From contig CAILNX010000058.1 in NCBI GenBank assembly GCA_903835685.1, forward strand, positions 1 to 64,000: 64,000 bases of DNA. Reading direction: 5' to 3'. The notes under the pieces were generated by a model that was not told where the DNA came from, did no database searches, and worked only from the letters and a program-made list of their open reading frames with translations. The stretch's first letter is position 1. The number at the start of each line of letters is the position of its first letter. Positions 53,703 through 63,212 of this stretch are shown here, piece after piece. This DNA is from an uncultured delta proteobacterium. Lineage in GTDB: Bacteria; Desulfobacterota; Desulfovibrionia; Desulfovibrionales; Desulfovibrionaceae. Position numbers and translations under genes: made by a program.

Positions 53703-54740
53703 ATGGAATTCAAAGACAAAGAAAGCGGCAATTTTTTGCCGCATCCCTCCCGGGGTCTTTTGCCCGTTGAACCGGAATTCATTTTCCGCTCGGCCTCCAT
53801 GCGCGCCCTGTGCGACCTGGCCGCCCAGGTGGCCCCGTCCGACGCCCCGGTGCTCATCAGCGGCGAGTCCGGCACGGGCAAGGAGCTCTTCGCCCGGCTC
53901 CTGCACACCTTGAGCAACCGGGGGGAGAAGCCCTTTGTGCCGGTGAACTGCGGGGTGCTCAAGGGCGAGCTGTTCGCGGACAAGTTTTTCGGGCACGAGA
54001 TGGGGGCCTTTACCGGGGCCAACCGCCGCCAGAAGGGCAGTTTCGAGCTGGCCGAGGACGGGACCCTGTTCCTGGACGAGGTGGGGGAGATTCCCCAGCC
54101 CAACCAGGTGGATTTCCTGCGCGTACTGGAGGAGAAGCTGTTCAAGCGCCTGGGCGGGGAGCGCGACCAGCCCTTCCAGGCCCGCATCGTGGCCGCCACC
54201 AACCGGGTCCTGCCGGAAATGGTCCGGGAGGGGACCTTTCGGGCCGACCTGTTCTACCGCTTGAACGTGGTCCCGGTGTCCCTGCCCCCCTTGCGCGAGC
54301 GCCAGGAGGAGATCCTGCCCCTGGCCGAGCATTTCCTGACCCATTTCTGCCACCGCTACCACAAGCATGGGCTGTCCATGGGGCCGAGGACCGTGCGGGT
54401 CCTTATGCGCTACGACTGGCCGGGCAATGTGCGCGAACTGAAGAATCTGGTGGAGCGGCTGGTGCTGCTTTCCCGGGGCGGGGCCATCCGGGCCTCGGAC
54501 CTGCCGCTCGAGATGCAGATGGGGGCCACCACCGAGGCCTCGCCCCGGGACAGCGCCTGCCACACCCTGGAGACCGCCGTGCGCGAGGCCGAGATACGGG
54601 CCATCTTAAGGGCGTTCAAGGCCGCGCACGGGAACAAGCCCGAGATCGCCCGGCTTCTGAACATCAGCCCGCGCACCCTGCGCCTGAAGGTCGCCCAGTA
54701 CGATTTGAAGGAGCGGCTCTCCCGCCGGGCTGCGGGCTAG
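53703..54740 (+). CDS. Sigma-54-dependent activator, AAA+ with Fis-type HTH
   Basis: A 345-residue activator. A short N-terminal region without receiver or PAS precedes the AAA+ core. Walker A is GESGTGK (54-60), the sigma-54 contact loop GAFTGA is intact (101-106), Walker B is LFLDEVGEIP, and the R-finger region FRADLFYRL follows. A Fis-type helix-turn-helix (EIARLLNISPRTLRLKV) closes the protein. Its lack of an input domain means control by another protein or by expression. Three identical palindromes nearby, one within its own first codons, are the likely binding sites. It diverges from the exporter operon. Confidence 0.9.
   Translation: MEFKDKESGNFLPHPSRGLLPVEPEFIFRSASMRALCDLAAQVAPSDAPVLISGESGTGKELFARLLHTLSNRGEKPFVPVNCGVLKGELFADKFFGHEMGAFTGANRRQKGSFELAEDGTLFLDEVGEIPQPNQVDFLRVLEEKLFKRLGGERDQPFQARIVAATNRVLPEMVREGTFRADLFYRLNVVPVSLPPLRERQEEILPLAEHFLTHFCHRYHKHGLSMGPRTVRVLMRYDWPGNVRELKNLVERLVLLSRGGAIRASDLPLEMQMGATTEASPRDSACHTLETAVREAEIRAILRAFKAAHGNKPEIARLLNISPRTLRLKVAQYDLKERLSRRAAG
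53726..53741. promoter_or_regulatory. Operator copy 3: CGGCAA-N4-TTGCCG, intragenic
   Basis: Perfect inverted repeat with TTTT between the arms, lying over codons 8-13 of the activator gene. Occupancy would block transcription or looping near its start, suggesting autorepression or DNA looping to copies 1 and 2. Confidence 0.7.
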
Positions 54741-54749
54741 ACCCCAATC

Positions 54750-54956
54750 CTAGTCTTCTTGATCGACAAAGATGATGGCCTGGCCCGGGCAACTGGTCAT
54801 GGCCAGGTTGACCTCCTCGGGCGTCACCGGGTTCTTGATGATCCGGATGCGGTTTAAGGTCTCGTCAAAGTCGAAAATTTCCGGGGCCAGGTCCAGGCAC
54901 CCCATGCACAGGTTGCAGTCCGGGGCAAAGATGGTGATTTCGCGGGGTTTGCTCAT
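54750..54956 (-). CDS. [4Fe-4S] ferredoxin
   Basis: A 68-residue single-cluster ferredoxin with Cys14-x2-Cys17-x2-Cys20 (DCNLCMGC) and Cys56-Pro (SCPGQ). Acidic side chains fit a soluble electron carrier. Its ATG overlaps the stop of the solute-binding protein gene (ATGA), an unexpected pairing. Confidence 0.9.
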   Translation of the reverse strand: MSKPREITIFAPDCNLCMGCLDLAPEIFDFDETLNRIRIIKNPVTPEEVNLAMTSCPGQAIIFVDQED

Positions 54957-55822
54957 GGGGTCTTTTTTCCTTGGCCCTGTTCAGCCGATGATTTGGTTGC
55001 CGGTTTGGCCGATGGTCTGGCCGATGGCGCGGGCGCCTGCTTGACCGGCTCCCGGACCGAGACAGTGAACCAGTCTTCCAGGATGCGCTGGATGGTTCCG
55101 TCCCGCCTCATGTCCGCCAGGGTCGCGTCAAAGGCCTCGCGCAAGGCCCCGAGGTTGCGTTTCCGGGAAAAAGCCAGGTGGCTGGGCACGGTCTCCAGGG
55201 GTGGGGAAAGCTCCGTGACCTCGTCGGATCGGCCCAGGCGGGTGAGGATGTCCATGGCCCCGTACCGGTTGCTCACGGCCAGGTCCACGCGTCTGTCCAG
55301 AAGGGCGCGGATGTTTTCCTCGCCGCTGGCAAAGACCTGGACCCGGGGCAGATGTCCCTCCTTCATGGCCCGGTCAAAGACCGGCCCGTAGCTCACCCCC
55401 GGCACCACCCCGAAGGTTCTCTCGCTCAGGGCGGCCAGGGCGGTCAGGTCCGTGGCCGTGAGCCCGGAGTCCTGCCGGGCCAGAAGGACCATGACCTGCT
55501 CGGCCAGGACTTCCTTGGAGAAGTCCAGGAACTCCTCCCGCTCCGGGGTGCGGAAAATGGTGAACAGACCGTCCGTCTCCCCGCTCCGGGCCTTGGCCAG
55601 GGCCTGGTCCCAGGGCAGGATTTCCAGGGTCACCTGGTGGCCCAGGCGGGCGAAGGCCGCGCGCACGGTCTCGGCTGCCAGTCCGGTCACGCCTTGGGCC
55701 GAGCGCACGGAGTAGGGCGGGTAGTCCAGGGTGGCCAGCCGGAAGGTGTCGGCCAGGGCTGGGGCGGCCCCGAGGACCAGGGCCAGAAGAGCGGCCATGA
55801 GCCGGATGCCGGGGTGGTTCAT
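54953..55822 (-). CDS. Periplasmic solute-binding protein (family 3)
   Basis: A 289-residue protein with a Sec signal (cleavage near ALA-D at 24). The SBP_bac_3 fold begins FRLATLDYPPYS and includes GVVPGVSYG. The C-terminal Lys/Pro-rich tail (about 260-289) is probably disordered. It would bind an amino acid or small anion, but no permease or ATPase gene is near. It is followed by the ferredoxin gene with a 4-bp overlap. Confidence 0.85.
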   Translation of the reverse strand: MNHPGIRLMAALLALVLGAAPALADTFRLATLDYPPYSVRSAQGVTGLAAETVRAAFARLGHQVTLEILPWDQALAKARSGETDGLFTIFRTPEREEFLDFSKEVLAEQVMVLLARQDSGLTATDLTALAALSERTFGVVPGVSYGPVFDRAMKEGHLPRVQVFASGEENIRALLDRRVDLAVSNRYGAMDILTRLGRSDEVTELSPPLETVPSHLAFSRKRNLGALREAFDATLADMRRDGTIQRILEDWFTVSVREPVKQAPAPSARPSAKPATKSSAEQGQGKKTP

Positions 55823-55871
55823 GCCAACCTCCTGGGCTGTCCGGCTCGGTTTTCCGGACAGCGGAACAGGA

Positions 55872-56885
55872 TCAGACGTTGAAGCGGAACTCGATGATGT
55901 CCCCGTCCTGGACCAGGTATTCCTTGCCTTCCAGGCGAGACAGGCCCAGTTCCTTGGCTTTCTTGAAATCCTTGGCCGTCAGAAAATCCGCGTAGCCCAG
56001 CACGTCGGCCCGGATGAAGCCCTTCTGGATGTCCGAGTGGATCACCCCGGCCGCCTCGGGGGCCGGAGATCCGGCCTTGACCGCCCAGGAGCGGACCTCC
56101 TTGTCCCCGGCCGTGAGAAAGGAGATGAGCCCGAGGAGGAAATAGGTCTTGGAGATGACCCGTTCCAGGGCCGACTCGGTGAGGCCCAAATCCGTGAGGA
56201 ACATGGCCCGCTCCTCGGGGTCGGTGATCTCGGCCAACTCGCGTTCGAGCTTGGCTGAAACCGCCAGGTGGGCCAGGCCCACGGCCTCGGCAGGCGGCAC
56301 AAAGGAGGCCAGCTCCATCTCTTTCAGGTTCCAGGCGTAGAGGATGGGCTTGGCCGACAGGAACCGAAACCCGCGCATCTCGGGCAGATCGCAGAGGCCT
56401 GGGTCCGTGCGCAGGGGCTTTTCGGACTCCAGGACCTCCCTGGCCCGGGCCAGGGCCTGCTCTTCCTTGGGACTCACCAGGGCGCTGTTCTTCTTCTTGT
56501 CCAGGGCCATGCGCTCCATGCGCTTCTCCACCACGGCCAGGTCCGAGATGATCAGGTCGGCCTCGATGGAGGAGCACTGCTCGGCCGGATTGGACAGGCC
56601 GGAAAAGGCGTCCAGGACAGCCAGCAGGCAGTCGAAGGGCCGCACTTCGTTTAAGACCCGCTCGCCCAGGCCCCCGGACTTGCCCCCGCCTCCGGGGATG
56701 TCCAGGTACTCGATCTCGCTGTAGGTGACTTTCTTGGGGGTATACAGGGCGATCAAGGGGTCGAGCCGGGGCTCGGGAACCTTGACCATGGCCCGGTTGC
56801 CCGCGGCTGCGGCCGCAGGTCCGGCCAGGGCCGCGAAAAGGTCGGTCTTGCCGCTGGCGGAAAATCCAATGATGGCCGTCTTCAT
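55872..56885 (-). CDS. YchF/DUF933-like GTPase
   Basis: A 337-residue P-loop protein. GFSASGKT (7-14) forms the P-loop, YLDIPGGGG the G3-like motif, and KPILYAWNL replaces the usual NxxE specificity loop of YchF. The C-terminal TGS domain (SDIQKGFIRADVLGY; GKEYLVQDGDIIEFRFNV) is retained. YchF uses ATP and binds ribosomes; this divergent paralogue may be a stress ATPase. It lies alone between the solute-binding and thioesterase genes. Confidence 0.82.
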   Translation of the reverse strand: MKTAIIGFSASGKTDLFAALAGPAAAAAGNRAMVKVPEPRLDPLIALYTPKKVTYSEIEYLDIPGGGGKSGGLGERVLNEVRPFDCLLAVLDAFSGLSNPAEQCSSIEADLIISDLAVVEKRMERMALDKKKNSALVSPKEEQALARAREVLESEKPLRTDPGLCDLPEMRGFRFLSAKPILYAWNLKEMELASFVPPAEAVGLAHLAVSAKLERELAEITDPEERAMFLTDLGLTESALERVISKTYFLLGLISFLTAGDKEVRSWAVKAGSPAPEAAGVIHSDIQKGFIRADVLGYADFLTAKDFKKAKELGLSRLEGKEYLVQDGDIIEFRFNV

Positions 56886-56973
56886 GCATATGCTCCGGAA
56901 AGGTGATGTCCGCGTGGGCGGGGGGCTTCCATAGCAGGAGACCGGACGGGATGCAAACGCGGGTTCGAGGGCT

Positions 56974-57384
56974 TCACCCGACCATGAACGAGGCGTCGGC
57001 CCGGGCCACGGGTTCGTCCTTGGAATTGACCACCTCGCCCTCCACGAACACGATGCGTTTTCCGGCCTTGACCACCCGGGCCTGGGCCGTCAGGGTGTCG
57101 CCCTTTTTCACCGGCGCGAAATAGCGCACGGACAGCTCCACCGTGGCGCAGCGCTGGGTTTCGGTCAGGGTGGGGAGGATGGCGTGGGCCATGGCCTCGT
57201 CCAGGATGGTGGCCAGGATGCCGCCCGCGGCCACGCCCGCGCCCTGGATGAGCTCCGGCCGCACTTTCAGGCTGAGCACGGCCCGGCCCGGCTCCAGGAC
57301 CTCCACAATGACGCCCAAAAAGGCGAACAGGGGGTTCACGGTCTGCCCGGGCTGGCCCACCTGGCTCAAGTAGTGCTGGTACAT
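56974..57384 (-). CDS. PaaI-type hotdog thioesterase
   Basis: A 136-residue hotdog protein. GAGVAAGGILATILDEAMAHA carries the family helix and the catalytic Asp-Glu region; FAPVKKGDTLTAQARV is the strand pair. It should hydrolyse an acyl- or aryl-CoA. GGAGG precedes ATG 57384. It overlaps the HD-GYP gene by 19 bp, so the two are co-transcribed. Confidence 0.88.
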   Translation of the reverse strand: MYQHYLSQVGQPGQTVNPLFAFLGVIVEVLEPGRAVLSLKVRPELIQGAGVAAGGILATILDEAMAHAILPTLTETQRCATVELSVRYFAPVKKGDTLTAQARVVKAGKRIVFVEGEVVNSKDEPVARADASFMVG

Positions 57385-58679
57385 GTCGCCTCCGCTTCCG
57401 GCAGGGAGACCTGGTTGAACTCGGCGATGGCCTGCTCCTGGGCCTCGATGCGGAGTTCGTTGAACTCCTCCATGTTGTCCAGCAGGAGTTCCACCAGGTC
57501 CGCGTCCAGGGCGGTCCCGGAGAATTGCTCCAGAACCTTCCGGGTCCTCTTCGCATCCATGCCCGCCCGGTAGGGGCGGTCCTCGGTGATGGCCGTGAAC
57601 ACGTCCGTGGCCGCCACCACCCGCGACCCCAGGGGGATGTCCTGGCCCGCGAGCCCGTCGGGGTAGCCCTTGCCGTCCATGCGTTCGTGATGGGAGGAGG
57701 CCCACAGGCACACGTCCTCCAGCCCGGCGATGGCCGAGAGCACCTGGCGGCTGTGTCCGGGATGGGACTTGATCATGGCCCATTCGTTCGCGTCGGGCGC
57801 TCCGGGCTTGTTCAGGATTTCCCTGGACACGGCCAGCTTGCCCAAGTCGTGCAGATTCCCGGCCACGCGCATGCGCTGGGATTCGTGGTCCGAGAATCCG
57901 GCCAGCTGGGCCAGACGCTCGGCCGTGTGGGCCACGCCCCGGGAGTGGGTGGCCGTGAACCGGGTGCGGAAATCGATGATCAGGGAAAAAAGCCGGGAGA
58001 ATTCCCGGACCTCGGCCAGGGGCAGGGCCTCTGTTTCCAGGCGTTCGGGGGCCAGGGTGTGCAGGTGCTCGGCCGGTCGGGCGGCCTGATCCCAGAAGTC
58101 CGGGGAGGCGGAGATGTCCAGAAAGGCCTGGACGTAGAGCGGGGAGAAGGTGGACCCGGATTTGGAGGCGATGCGCCTGCGGATGCCTTCGGCCTGTTCG
58201 CCCAGGGGGCGATTCCGGCTGATGAGGGCGTCCACCCGGTCGGCCAGGGCCAGAATGTTCCCCTCGGGCAGGGCCTCGGGAGAGGTCTTGGTCAGGCAGT
58301 CGAAGCGGCGGTGGTGGTGGCGCACCAACTCGGCCACCCGGTCCAGCCGGGCAAAGGTGCGGATGAGCCGGAAGCCTGCCTGGGCGTGGACCGCGCCGTC
58401 GCTTTCGAATTGCAGGGCGTCCAGGCGGCTTTTCAAGGACAAGGCCCCGGAGTCGTGCATGAGCCCGGCCAGGAGCAGGTCGCGCTGTCCGGCCGCAGGC
58501 AGGCCCAGAGCGGCGGCCAGGCGGGAGGCCAGAAAGCCCACCCGGTTGTGGTGATTGACCACGGCCGGGGAGACCAGGTCCAAGGCCCGGGAGAGCCCAC
58601 CCACCAGGTCGATGAGGGAGACCAGGCCCTGGGGCTTGAGGCAGGGTGCGGGCGTGGCCTCGGAAGCTGCGCAATCCAT
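57366..58679 (-). CDS. HD-GYP phosphodiesterase
   Basis: A 437-residue protein with two HD units. The N-terminal one (about 30-200) has LMHDSGALS and is probably structural. The C-terminal HD-GYP has [28 protein letters not shown] and a later [14 protein letters not shown], all intact. It should hydrolyse cyclic di-GMP. The start ATG 58679 has no clear Shine-Dalgarno. The gene lies in an operon with the thioesterase and diverges from ileS. Confidence 0.88.
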   Translation of the reverse strand: MDCAASEATPAPCLKPQGLVSLIDLVGGLSRALDLVSPAVVNHHNRVGFLASRLAAALGLPAAGQRDLLLAGLMHDSGALSLKSRLDALQFESDGAVHAQAGFRLIRTFARLDRVAELVRHHHRRFDCLTKTSPEALPEGNILALADRVDALISRNRPLGEQAEGIRRRIASKSGSTFSPLYVQAFLDISASPDFWDQAARPAEHLHTLAPERLETEALPLAEVREFSRLFSLIIDFRTRFTATHSRGVAHTAERLAQLAGFSDHESQRMRVAGNLHDLGKLAVSREILNKPGAPDANEWAMIKSHPGHSRQVLSAIAGLEDVCLWASSHHERMDGKGYPDGLAGQDIPLGSRVVAATDVFTAITEDRPYRAGMDAKRTRKVLEQFSGTALDADLVELLLDNMEEFNELRIEAQEQAIAEFNQVSLPEAEATCTSTT

Positions 58680-58909
58680 GGGGAGGATATAGGGATAAAA
58701 CCCATGGCAGGCTAGGGGCGCAACGGAATGATTGTCTTCAACTTCATGGAAATAATGGACAAATATATTCGGGCAGCCTCCGGTCCACCCCTCCCCTGAT
58801 CCGGCCCCAGGGGGCTCCTCGGCCCGTGGCCCAGGGCCTTCTTGACTTCCCGGGGCGCTTGGCCCAAAGTGTCGCCGCATTGCACGATTTTGCCCAAAAA
58901 GGACGTTCC

Positions 58910-61750
58910 ATGAGCGATTACAAGAAGACCCTGAAGCTGCCCCAGACCTCCTTTCCCATGAAGGCCGACCTGGCCCGGCGCGAGCCCGAGATGCTCAAGT
59001 TCTGGGGAGAAATCGGGGCCTATAAGGCCATGACCCAGGCCTCCACGGGCGAGACCTACGTGCTGCACGACGGCCCGCCCTATGCCAACGGCCACATCCA
59101 TCTGGGCACGGCCCTGAACAAGATTCTGAAGGACATGGTGGTCAAGACCCGCAACTTCATGGGCCGTCCGGCCCAGTACGTGCCGGGCTGGGACTGCCAC
59201 GGCCTGCCCATCGAGCACAAGGTGGCCCAGGAACTGAAAGCCAAGGGCAAGGTCCTGCCGCCGCTCATCGTGCGCAAGCTCTGCCGGGACTACGCCACCA
59301 AATTCGTGGACATCCAGCGCAAGGAGTTCAAGCGCCTGGGCGTGTTCGGCGACTGGGACAACCCCTACCTGACCATGCGCCCGGCCTACGAGGCGACCAC
59401 GGCCCGGGAGTTGGGCCGGTTCATGGAAAAAGACTCGGTGGTCCGGGGCAAGAAGCCCATCCACTGGTGCTGCTCCTGCAAGACCGCCCTGGCCGAGGCC
59501 GAGGTGGAGTACGAGGACCACACCTCGCCCTCCATTTACGTGCGCTTCCCCCTGGCCGACACCAAACTTCTGGATCTTCTCCCGGCCGAAGTGCGCAGTG
59601 GCGTGGACCTGGCCAAGACCTTCATCGTCATCTGGACCACCACGCCCTGGACCATCCCGGACAACATGGCCGTGGCCGTGCATCCCGAGTTCGAATACGC
59701 CCTGGTTCAGGCCGGGGACTCTTTCTACATCCTGGCCAAGCGCCTGGCGGCCGTGTGCGCCGAGACCTTTGGTTGGGAGTCGCACACAATCCTGGCTGAC
59801 CTCGAAGGCGCGAGCCTGGAAGGCCTGAAGGCCAAGCATCCCATCTACGACCGCCCCTCCCCGGTGGTCCTGGCCGACTACGTGACCCTGGACTCGGGCA
59901 CGGGCTGCGTGCACACCGCGCCGGGCCACGGCCGGGAGGACTTCGACACCGGGAACCGCTACGGCCTGGAGATCCTCTCGCCCATGGACGACGAGGGCCG
60001 CTTTTTCGCCGATGTTGAGTATTTCGCCGGGCTCACGGTGTTCGAGGCCAATCCCAAGGTCATCGAGAAGCTCACGGAAATGGGCGCGCTCCTGGCCAAG
60101 GCCAAGATATCCCACTCCTACCCGCACTGCTGGCGCTGCAAGGAGCCGGTCATCTTCCGGGCCACCACCCAGTGGTTCATCGCCATGGACCGGAACGACC
60201 TGCGGGCCAAGACCCTTGAAGCCATCAACACCAAGGTGGAGTGGATTCCGGCCTGGGGCCGGGAGCGCATCCATCAGATGATTGAACACCGGCCGGACTG
60301 GTGCATCTCCCGCCAGCGCACCTGGGGCGTGCCCATCGTGGCCCTGGTGTGCAAGGACTGCGACGAGTCCTGGTTTGACCCCAAATGGGTCATGGCCGTG
60401 GTGGATCGCTTCGAGACCCACGAGCGCGGCTGCGACTGGTGGTTCGAGGCCGAGATGGAGGCGCTCTACGCGCTCACGGCGGACGGCAAGGCCCCGGTCT
60501 GCCCGCGTTGCGGCGGGTCCCATTGGCAAAAAGAGGACGACATCCTGGACGTGTGGTTCGACTCGGGCACCAGCTTCGCGGCCGTGCTGGAACAGCGTCC
60601 CGAGCTGTCCTGTCCGGCGGACCTCTATCTGGAAGGCTCGGACCAGCACCGGGGCTGGTTCCACAGCTCGCTTCTGGCCAGCATGGGCACGCGCGGGGTC
60701 CCACCCTATCGCACGGTGCTCACCCACGGCTACGTGGTGGACGGCCAGGGCCGCAAGATGTCCAAATCCATCGGCAATGTGGTGGCCCCCCAGGAGATCA
60801 TCGACCGCTACGGGGCCGAGGTTTTGCGTTTGTGGGTCTCGGGCGTGGATTATCAGGAGGACGTGCGCATCTCCGAGGAGATACTCTCCCGCCTGGTGGA
60901 CGCCTATCGCCGCATCCGCAACACCTGCCGGTTCCTCCTGGGCAATCTGTACGATTTCGACCCGGCCGCGCACAGCGTGGCCCAGGCCGACCTCCTGCCG
61001 CTGGACCGCTACGCCCTGTCCCTGGTGCGCGAGCGGCACACGGCCATCTGGAAGGCCTACGAGCGCTTCGAGTTCCACAAGGTCTCCCACTCCCTGCACA
61101 ACCTGTGCATCACGGACCTCTCGGCCTTCTACCTGGACATCGTGAAAGACCGGCTCTACGTGGCTGGCGAGAACAGCCTGGAGCGCCGCTCGGCCCAGAC
61201 CGTGCTGCACCAGGTGCTCCTCATCATGCTCCAGGACATGGCCCCGATCTTGAGCTTCACGGCCGAGGAGGCCTTCCAGGCCCTGCCCGAAGCCGCCCGG
61301 CCCAAGGTCCCGACCATCTTCGCCCTGCGTCTGCCCTTGGAAGAGGCCCCGGTCCTGTCCGAGGCCGAGGCCGCCCGCTGGGCCTTTCTCTCGGTCCTGC
61401 GCGCGGAAACGACCAAGGCCATCGAGCCCCTGCGCAAGGAGGGCAAGATCGGCCATTCCCTGGACACCCATCTGCACTTTTACGCCGACGAGGAGTCCCG
61501 GGCCGCGCTCAGCGCTCCGGGCCTGGACCTGCTGGAGCTGTTCATCGTGTCCAAGGTCAGCGTGTCGCCGCTCACTTCAGCCCCGGCCGAGTCCGTGGCT
61601 GCCGAGGGCCTCTCCGGGGTGCGCTTGACCGTGACCTCGGCCCCGGGGGCCAAATGCGGCCGCTGCTGGCGCTATGACGAGAATCTGGGCACGGACCCGG
61701 AGCATGCGGACGCCTGCCCGCGCTGCACGGAAGTGCTTCGTGGGGCTTAA
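58910..61750 (+). CDS. ileS: Isoleucyl-tRNA synthetase
   Basis: A 946-residue class I synthetase. [10 protein letters not shown] is the HIGH motif and [10 protein letters not shown] the KMSKS motif; editing and anticodon-binding domains lie between and after. A C-terminal zinc motif CGRCWRY...CPRC is complete. AAAGGACG precedes ATG 58910. No T-box is seen upstream. It overlaps lspA by 11 bp, a common ileS-lspA arrangement. Confidence 0.97.
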   Translation: MSDYKKTLKLPQTSFPMKADLARREPEMLKFWGEIGAYKAMTQASTGETYVLHDGPPYANGHIHLGTALNKILKDMVVKTRNFMGRPAQYVPGWDCHGLPIEHKVAQELKAKGKVLPPLIVRKLCRDYATKFVDIQRKEFKRLGVFGDWDNPYLTMRPAYEATTARELGRFMEKDSVVRGKKPIHWCCSCKTALAEAEVEYEDHTSPSIYVRFPLADTKLLDLLPAEVRSGVDLAKTFIVIWTTTPWTIPDNMAVAVHPEFEYALVQAGDSFYILAKRLAAVCAETFGWESHTILADLEGASLEGLKAKHPIYDRPSPVVLADYVTLDSGTGCVHTAPGHGREDFDTGNRYGLEILSPMDDEGRFFADVEYFAGLTVFEANPKVIEKLTEMGALLAKAKISHSYPHCWRCKEPVIFRATTQWFIAMDRNDLRAKTLEAINTKVEWIPAWGRERIHQMIEHRPDWCISRQRTWGVPIVALVCKDCDESWFDPKWVMAVVDRFETHERGCDWWFEAEMEALYALTADGKAPVCPRCGGSHWQKEDDILDVWFDSGTSFAAVLEQRPELSCPADLYLEGSDQHRGWFHSSLLASMGTRGVPPYRTVLTHGYVVDGQGRKMSKSIGNVVAPQEIIDRYGAEVLRLWVSGVDYQEDVRISEEILSRLVDAYRRIRNTCRFLLGNLYDFDPAAHSVAQADLLPLDRYALSLVRERHTAIWKAYERFEFHKVSHSLHNLCITDLSAFYLDIVKDRLYVAGENSLERRSAQTVLHQVLLIMLQDMAPILSFTAEEAFQALPEAARPKVPTIFALRLPLEEAPVLSEAEAARWAFLSVLRAETTKAIEPLRKEGKIGHSLDTHLHFYADEESRAALSAPGLDLLELFIVSKVSVSPLTSAPAESVAAEGLSGVRLTVTSAPGAKCGRCWRYDENLGTDPEHADACPRCTEVLRGA

Positions 61751-62246
61751 AGGCGACTGCCGCTTCCGGGCGGCCGGGATTCTGGCCATCCTGGTCCTGA
61801 TCCTGGACCAGGCCAGCAAATGGCAGGTGGCCAAGAGCCTGGCCCTGTGGTCCGTGACCCCGGTCATCCCGGGGTTCTTCAACCTGTCCCACATCGTGAA
61901 CCGGGGCGCGGCCTTTGGCTTCCTGAACCGGGCCGACAGCTCCTGGCAGGTGTGGTTCTTCGTGGCCGCCTCAGTGGTGGCCCTGGCCATCATCCTGAAA
62001 ATCCTGGCCAGCACCGGCCCGAATGACCGAGTCCTGCGCCTGTCCCTGGGCCTCATCCTGGGCGGGGCCTTGGGCAACCTGGCCGACCGGGTGCGCCTGG
62101 GCCAGGTGGTGGATTTCCTGGACTTCTACCTGGGCTCGTCCCATTACCCGGCCTTCAACGTGGCGGACATCGGCATCACCCTGGGCGCTGTCGGCCTGGC
62201 CGTGTCCCTGCTACGGAAAAAAGATCATGTGTCCGGTCCTCTTTGA
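61740..62246 (+). CDS. lspA: Lipoprotein signal peptidase II
   Basis: A 168-residue four-helix protease. [10 protein letters not shown] and [20 protein letters not shown] with FNVADIGIT provide the two catalytic Asp residues. It cleaves diacylated prolipoproteins. GTG 61740 was chosen because GGAAG is spaced for it and it sits within the ileS end. It overlaps ileS by 11 bp and lgt by 20 bp. Confidence 0.93.
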   Translation: MGLKGDCRFRAAGILAILVLILDQASKWQVAKSLALWSVTPVIPGFFNLSHIVNRGAAFGFLNRADSSWQVWFFVAASVVALAIILKILASTGPNDRVLRLSLGLILGGALGNLADRVRLGQVVDFLDFYLGSSHYPAFNVADIGITLGAVGLAVSLLRKKDHVSGPL

Positions 62247-62988
62247 ACTCGGCCCTCTGACCGTCCACGCCTACGGGGTGTTCGTGGCCGCCGGGTACCT
62301 TCTGGCCCTGGGCTGGACCCTGGCCGAGGCCCGGCGGCTGGGCCTGGACCAGGGAAAAGTCCCGGACCTGGGCCTGTGGGTGCTTCTGGGCGGGTTCCTG
62401 GGGGCCAGGCTCCTGTACGTGGCCATCCATCCCCTGTATTTTTGGGCCCACCCCCTGGAGATCGTCATGGTCTGGAAGGGCGGGCTGGTCCTTTTCGGCG
62501 GGGTCCTTTCGGGCGCTTTACTTGGGCTCGTCTTCATGCGAAAAATGGGCCTGCCGTTGCGGCCCTGGCTGGACGCCCTGGCCCCTGGCCTGGTCCTGGG
62601 CCAGGGCGTGGGGCGGCTGGGCTGCCTGTCGGCCGGGTGCTGCTACGGTGAGACCACGGACCTGCCCTGGGGCCTGGTCTTTACGGACCCGGACAGCCTG
62701 GCCCGGCCCCTGGGCCTGGCCCTGCATCCGACCCAGGCCTATCACGCGGCCTCAGATCTGGCGGTTTTCGCCCTGTTGGTGGCCGTGCGGTCCAGGGTCA
62801 AGGTGCCCGGCCGGCTCATGGGCCTGGGCCTTTTCCTGTCCGCTGCCTTTCGTCTGCTGATCGAGTGCTTCCGGGCCGATTTCCGGGGAGAGCTTGGCCC
62901 GTTCACCGTGACCCAGGTCCTGGCCCTGGGGATTCTTGGGCTTGGGGCCGGACTCCTGGTCCATAAGCCGAAGGAAAAGAAGGCATGA
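62227..62988 (+). CDS. lgt: Prolipoprotein diacylglyceryl transferase
   Basis: A 253-residue, roughly seven-helix membrane enzyme. [29 protein letters not shown] and LHPTQAYHA are family signatures, although GCCYG differs from the classic NFINxE. It attaches diacylglycerol to lipobox Cys. It partners directly with lspA. It is followed by a 4-bp-overlapping small gene. Confidence 0.9.
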   Translation: MCPVLFELGPLTVHAYGVFVAAGYLLALGWTLAEARRLGLDQGKVPDLGLWVLLGGFLGARLLYVAIHPLYFWAHPLEIVMVWKGGLVLFGGVLSGALLGLVFMRKMGLPLRPWLDALAPGLVLGQGVGRLGCLSAGCCYGETTDLPWGLVFTDPDSLARPLGLALHPTQAYHAASDLAVFALLVAVRSRVKVPGRLMGLGLFLSAAFRLLIECFRADFRGELGPFTVTQVLALGILGLGAGLLVHKPKEKKA

Positions 62989-63212
62989 ATATTCTCGGGT
63001 ATGTCATCTCCCCCATGGAGCTGGTCGGGTGCGGGATCCTGCTCCTGGTGTTCGTGAGCATCAGCTTTGCGGCCATCTGGGACGCCTGGGGCCGGGAATT
63101 CCCCAGCCCCATGGAAAAGGTGGCCTGGGTCCAACTGGCCGTGCTCTTCCCCTTTGTGGGCGGGATCGGCTACTTCATTTTCGGAAAAAAAAGGGGGCGC
63201 AAGACATCATGA
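62985..63212 (+). CDS. PLDc_N (cardiolipin-synthase N-terminal-like) membrane protein
   Basis: A 75-residue protein with two transmembrane helices (about 10-32 and 48-65) and the YFIFGKKRG end typical of phospholipase D nuclease N-terminal domains. Such short proteins have no known activity. The ATG overlaps the lgt stop and its own stop overlaps cpoB. Confidence 0.85.
   Translation: MNILGYVISPMELVGCGILLLVFVSISFAAIWDAWGREFPSPMEKVAWVQLAVLFPFVGGIGYFIFGKKRGRKTS

Noticed and set aside
58680-58909. Possible T-box riboswitch before ileS
   Set aside because: No AGGGTGGNACCGCG-like T-box core or antiterminator was found in the 230-bp leader.
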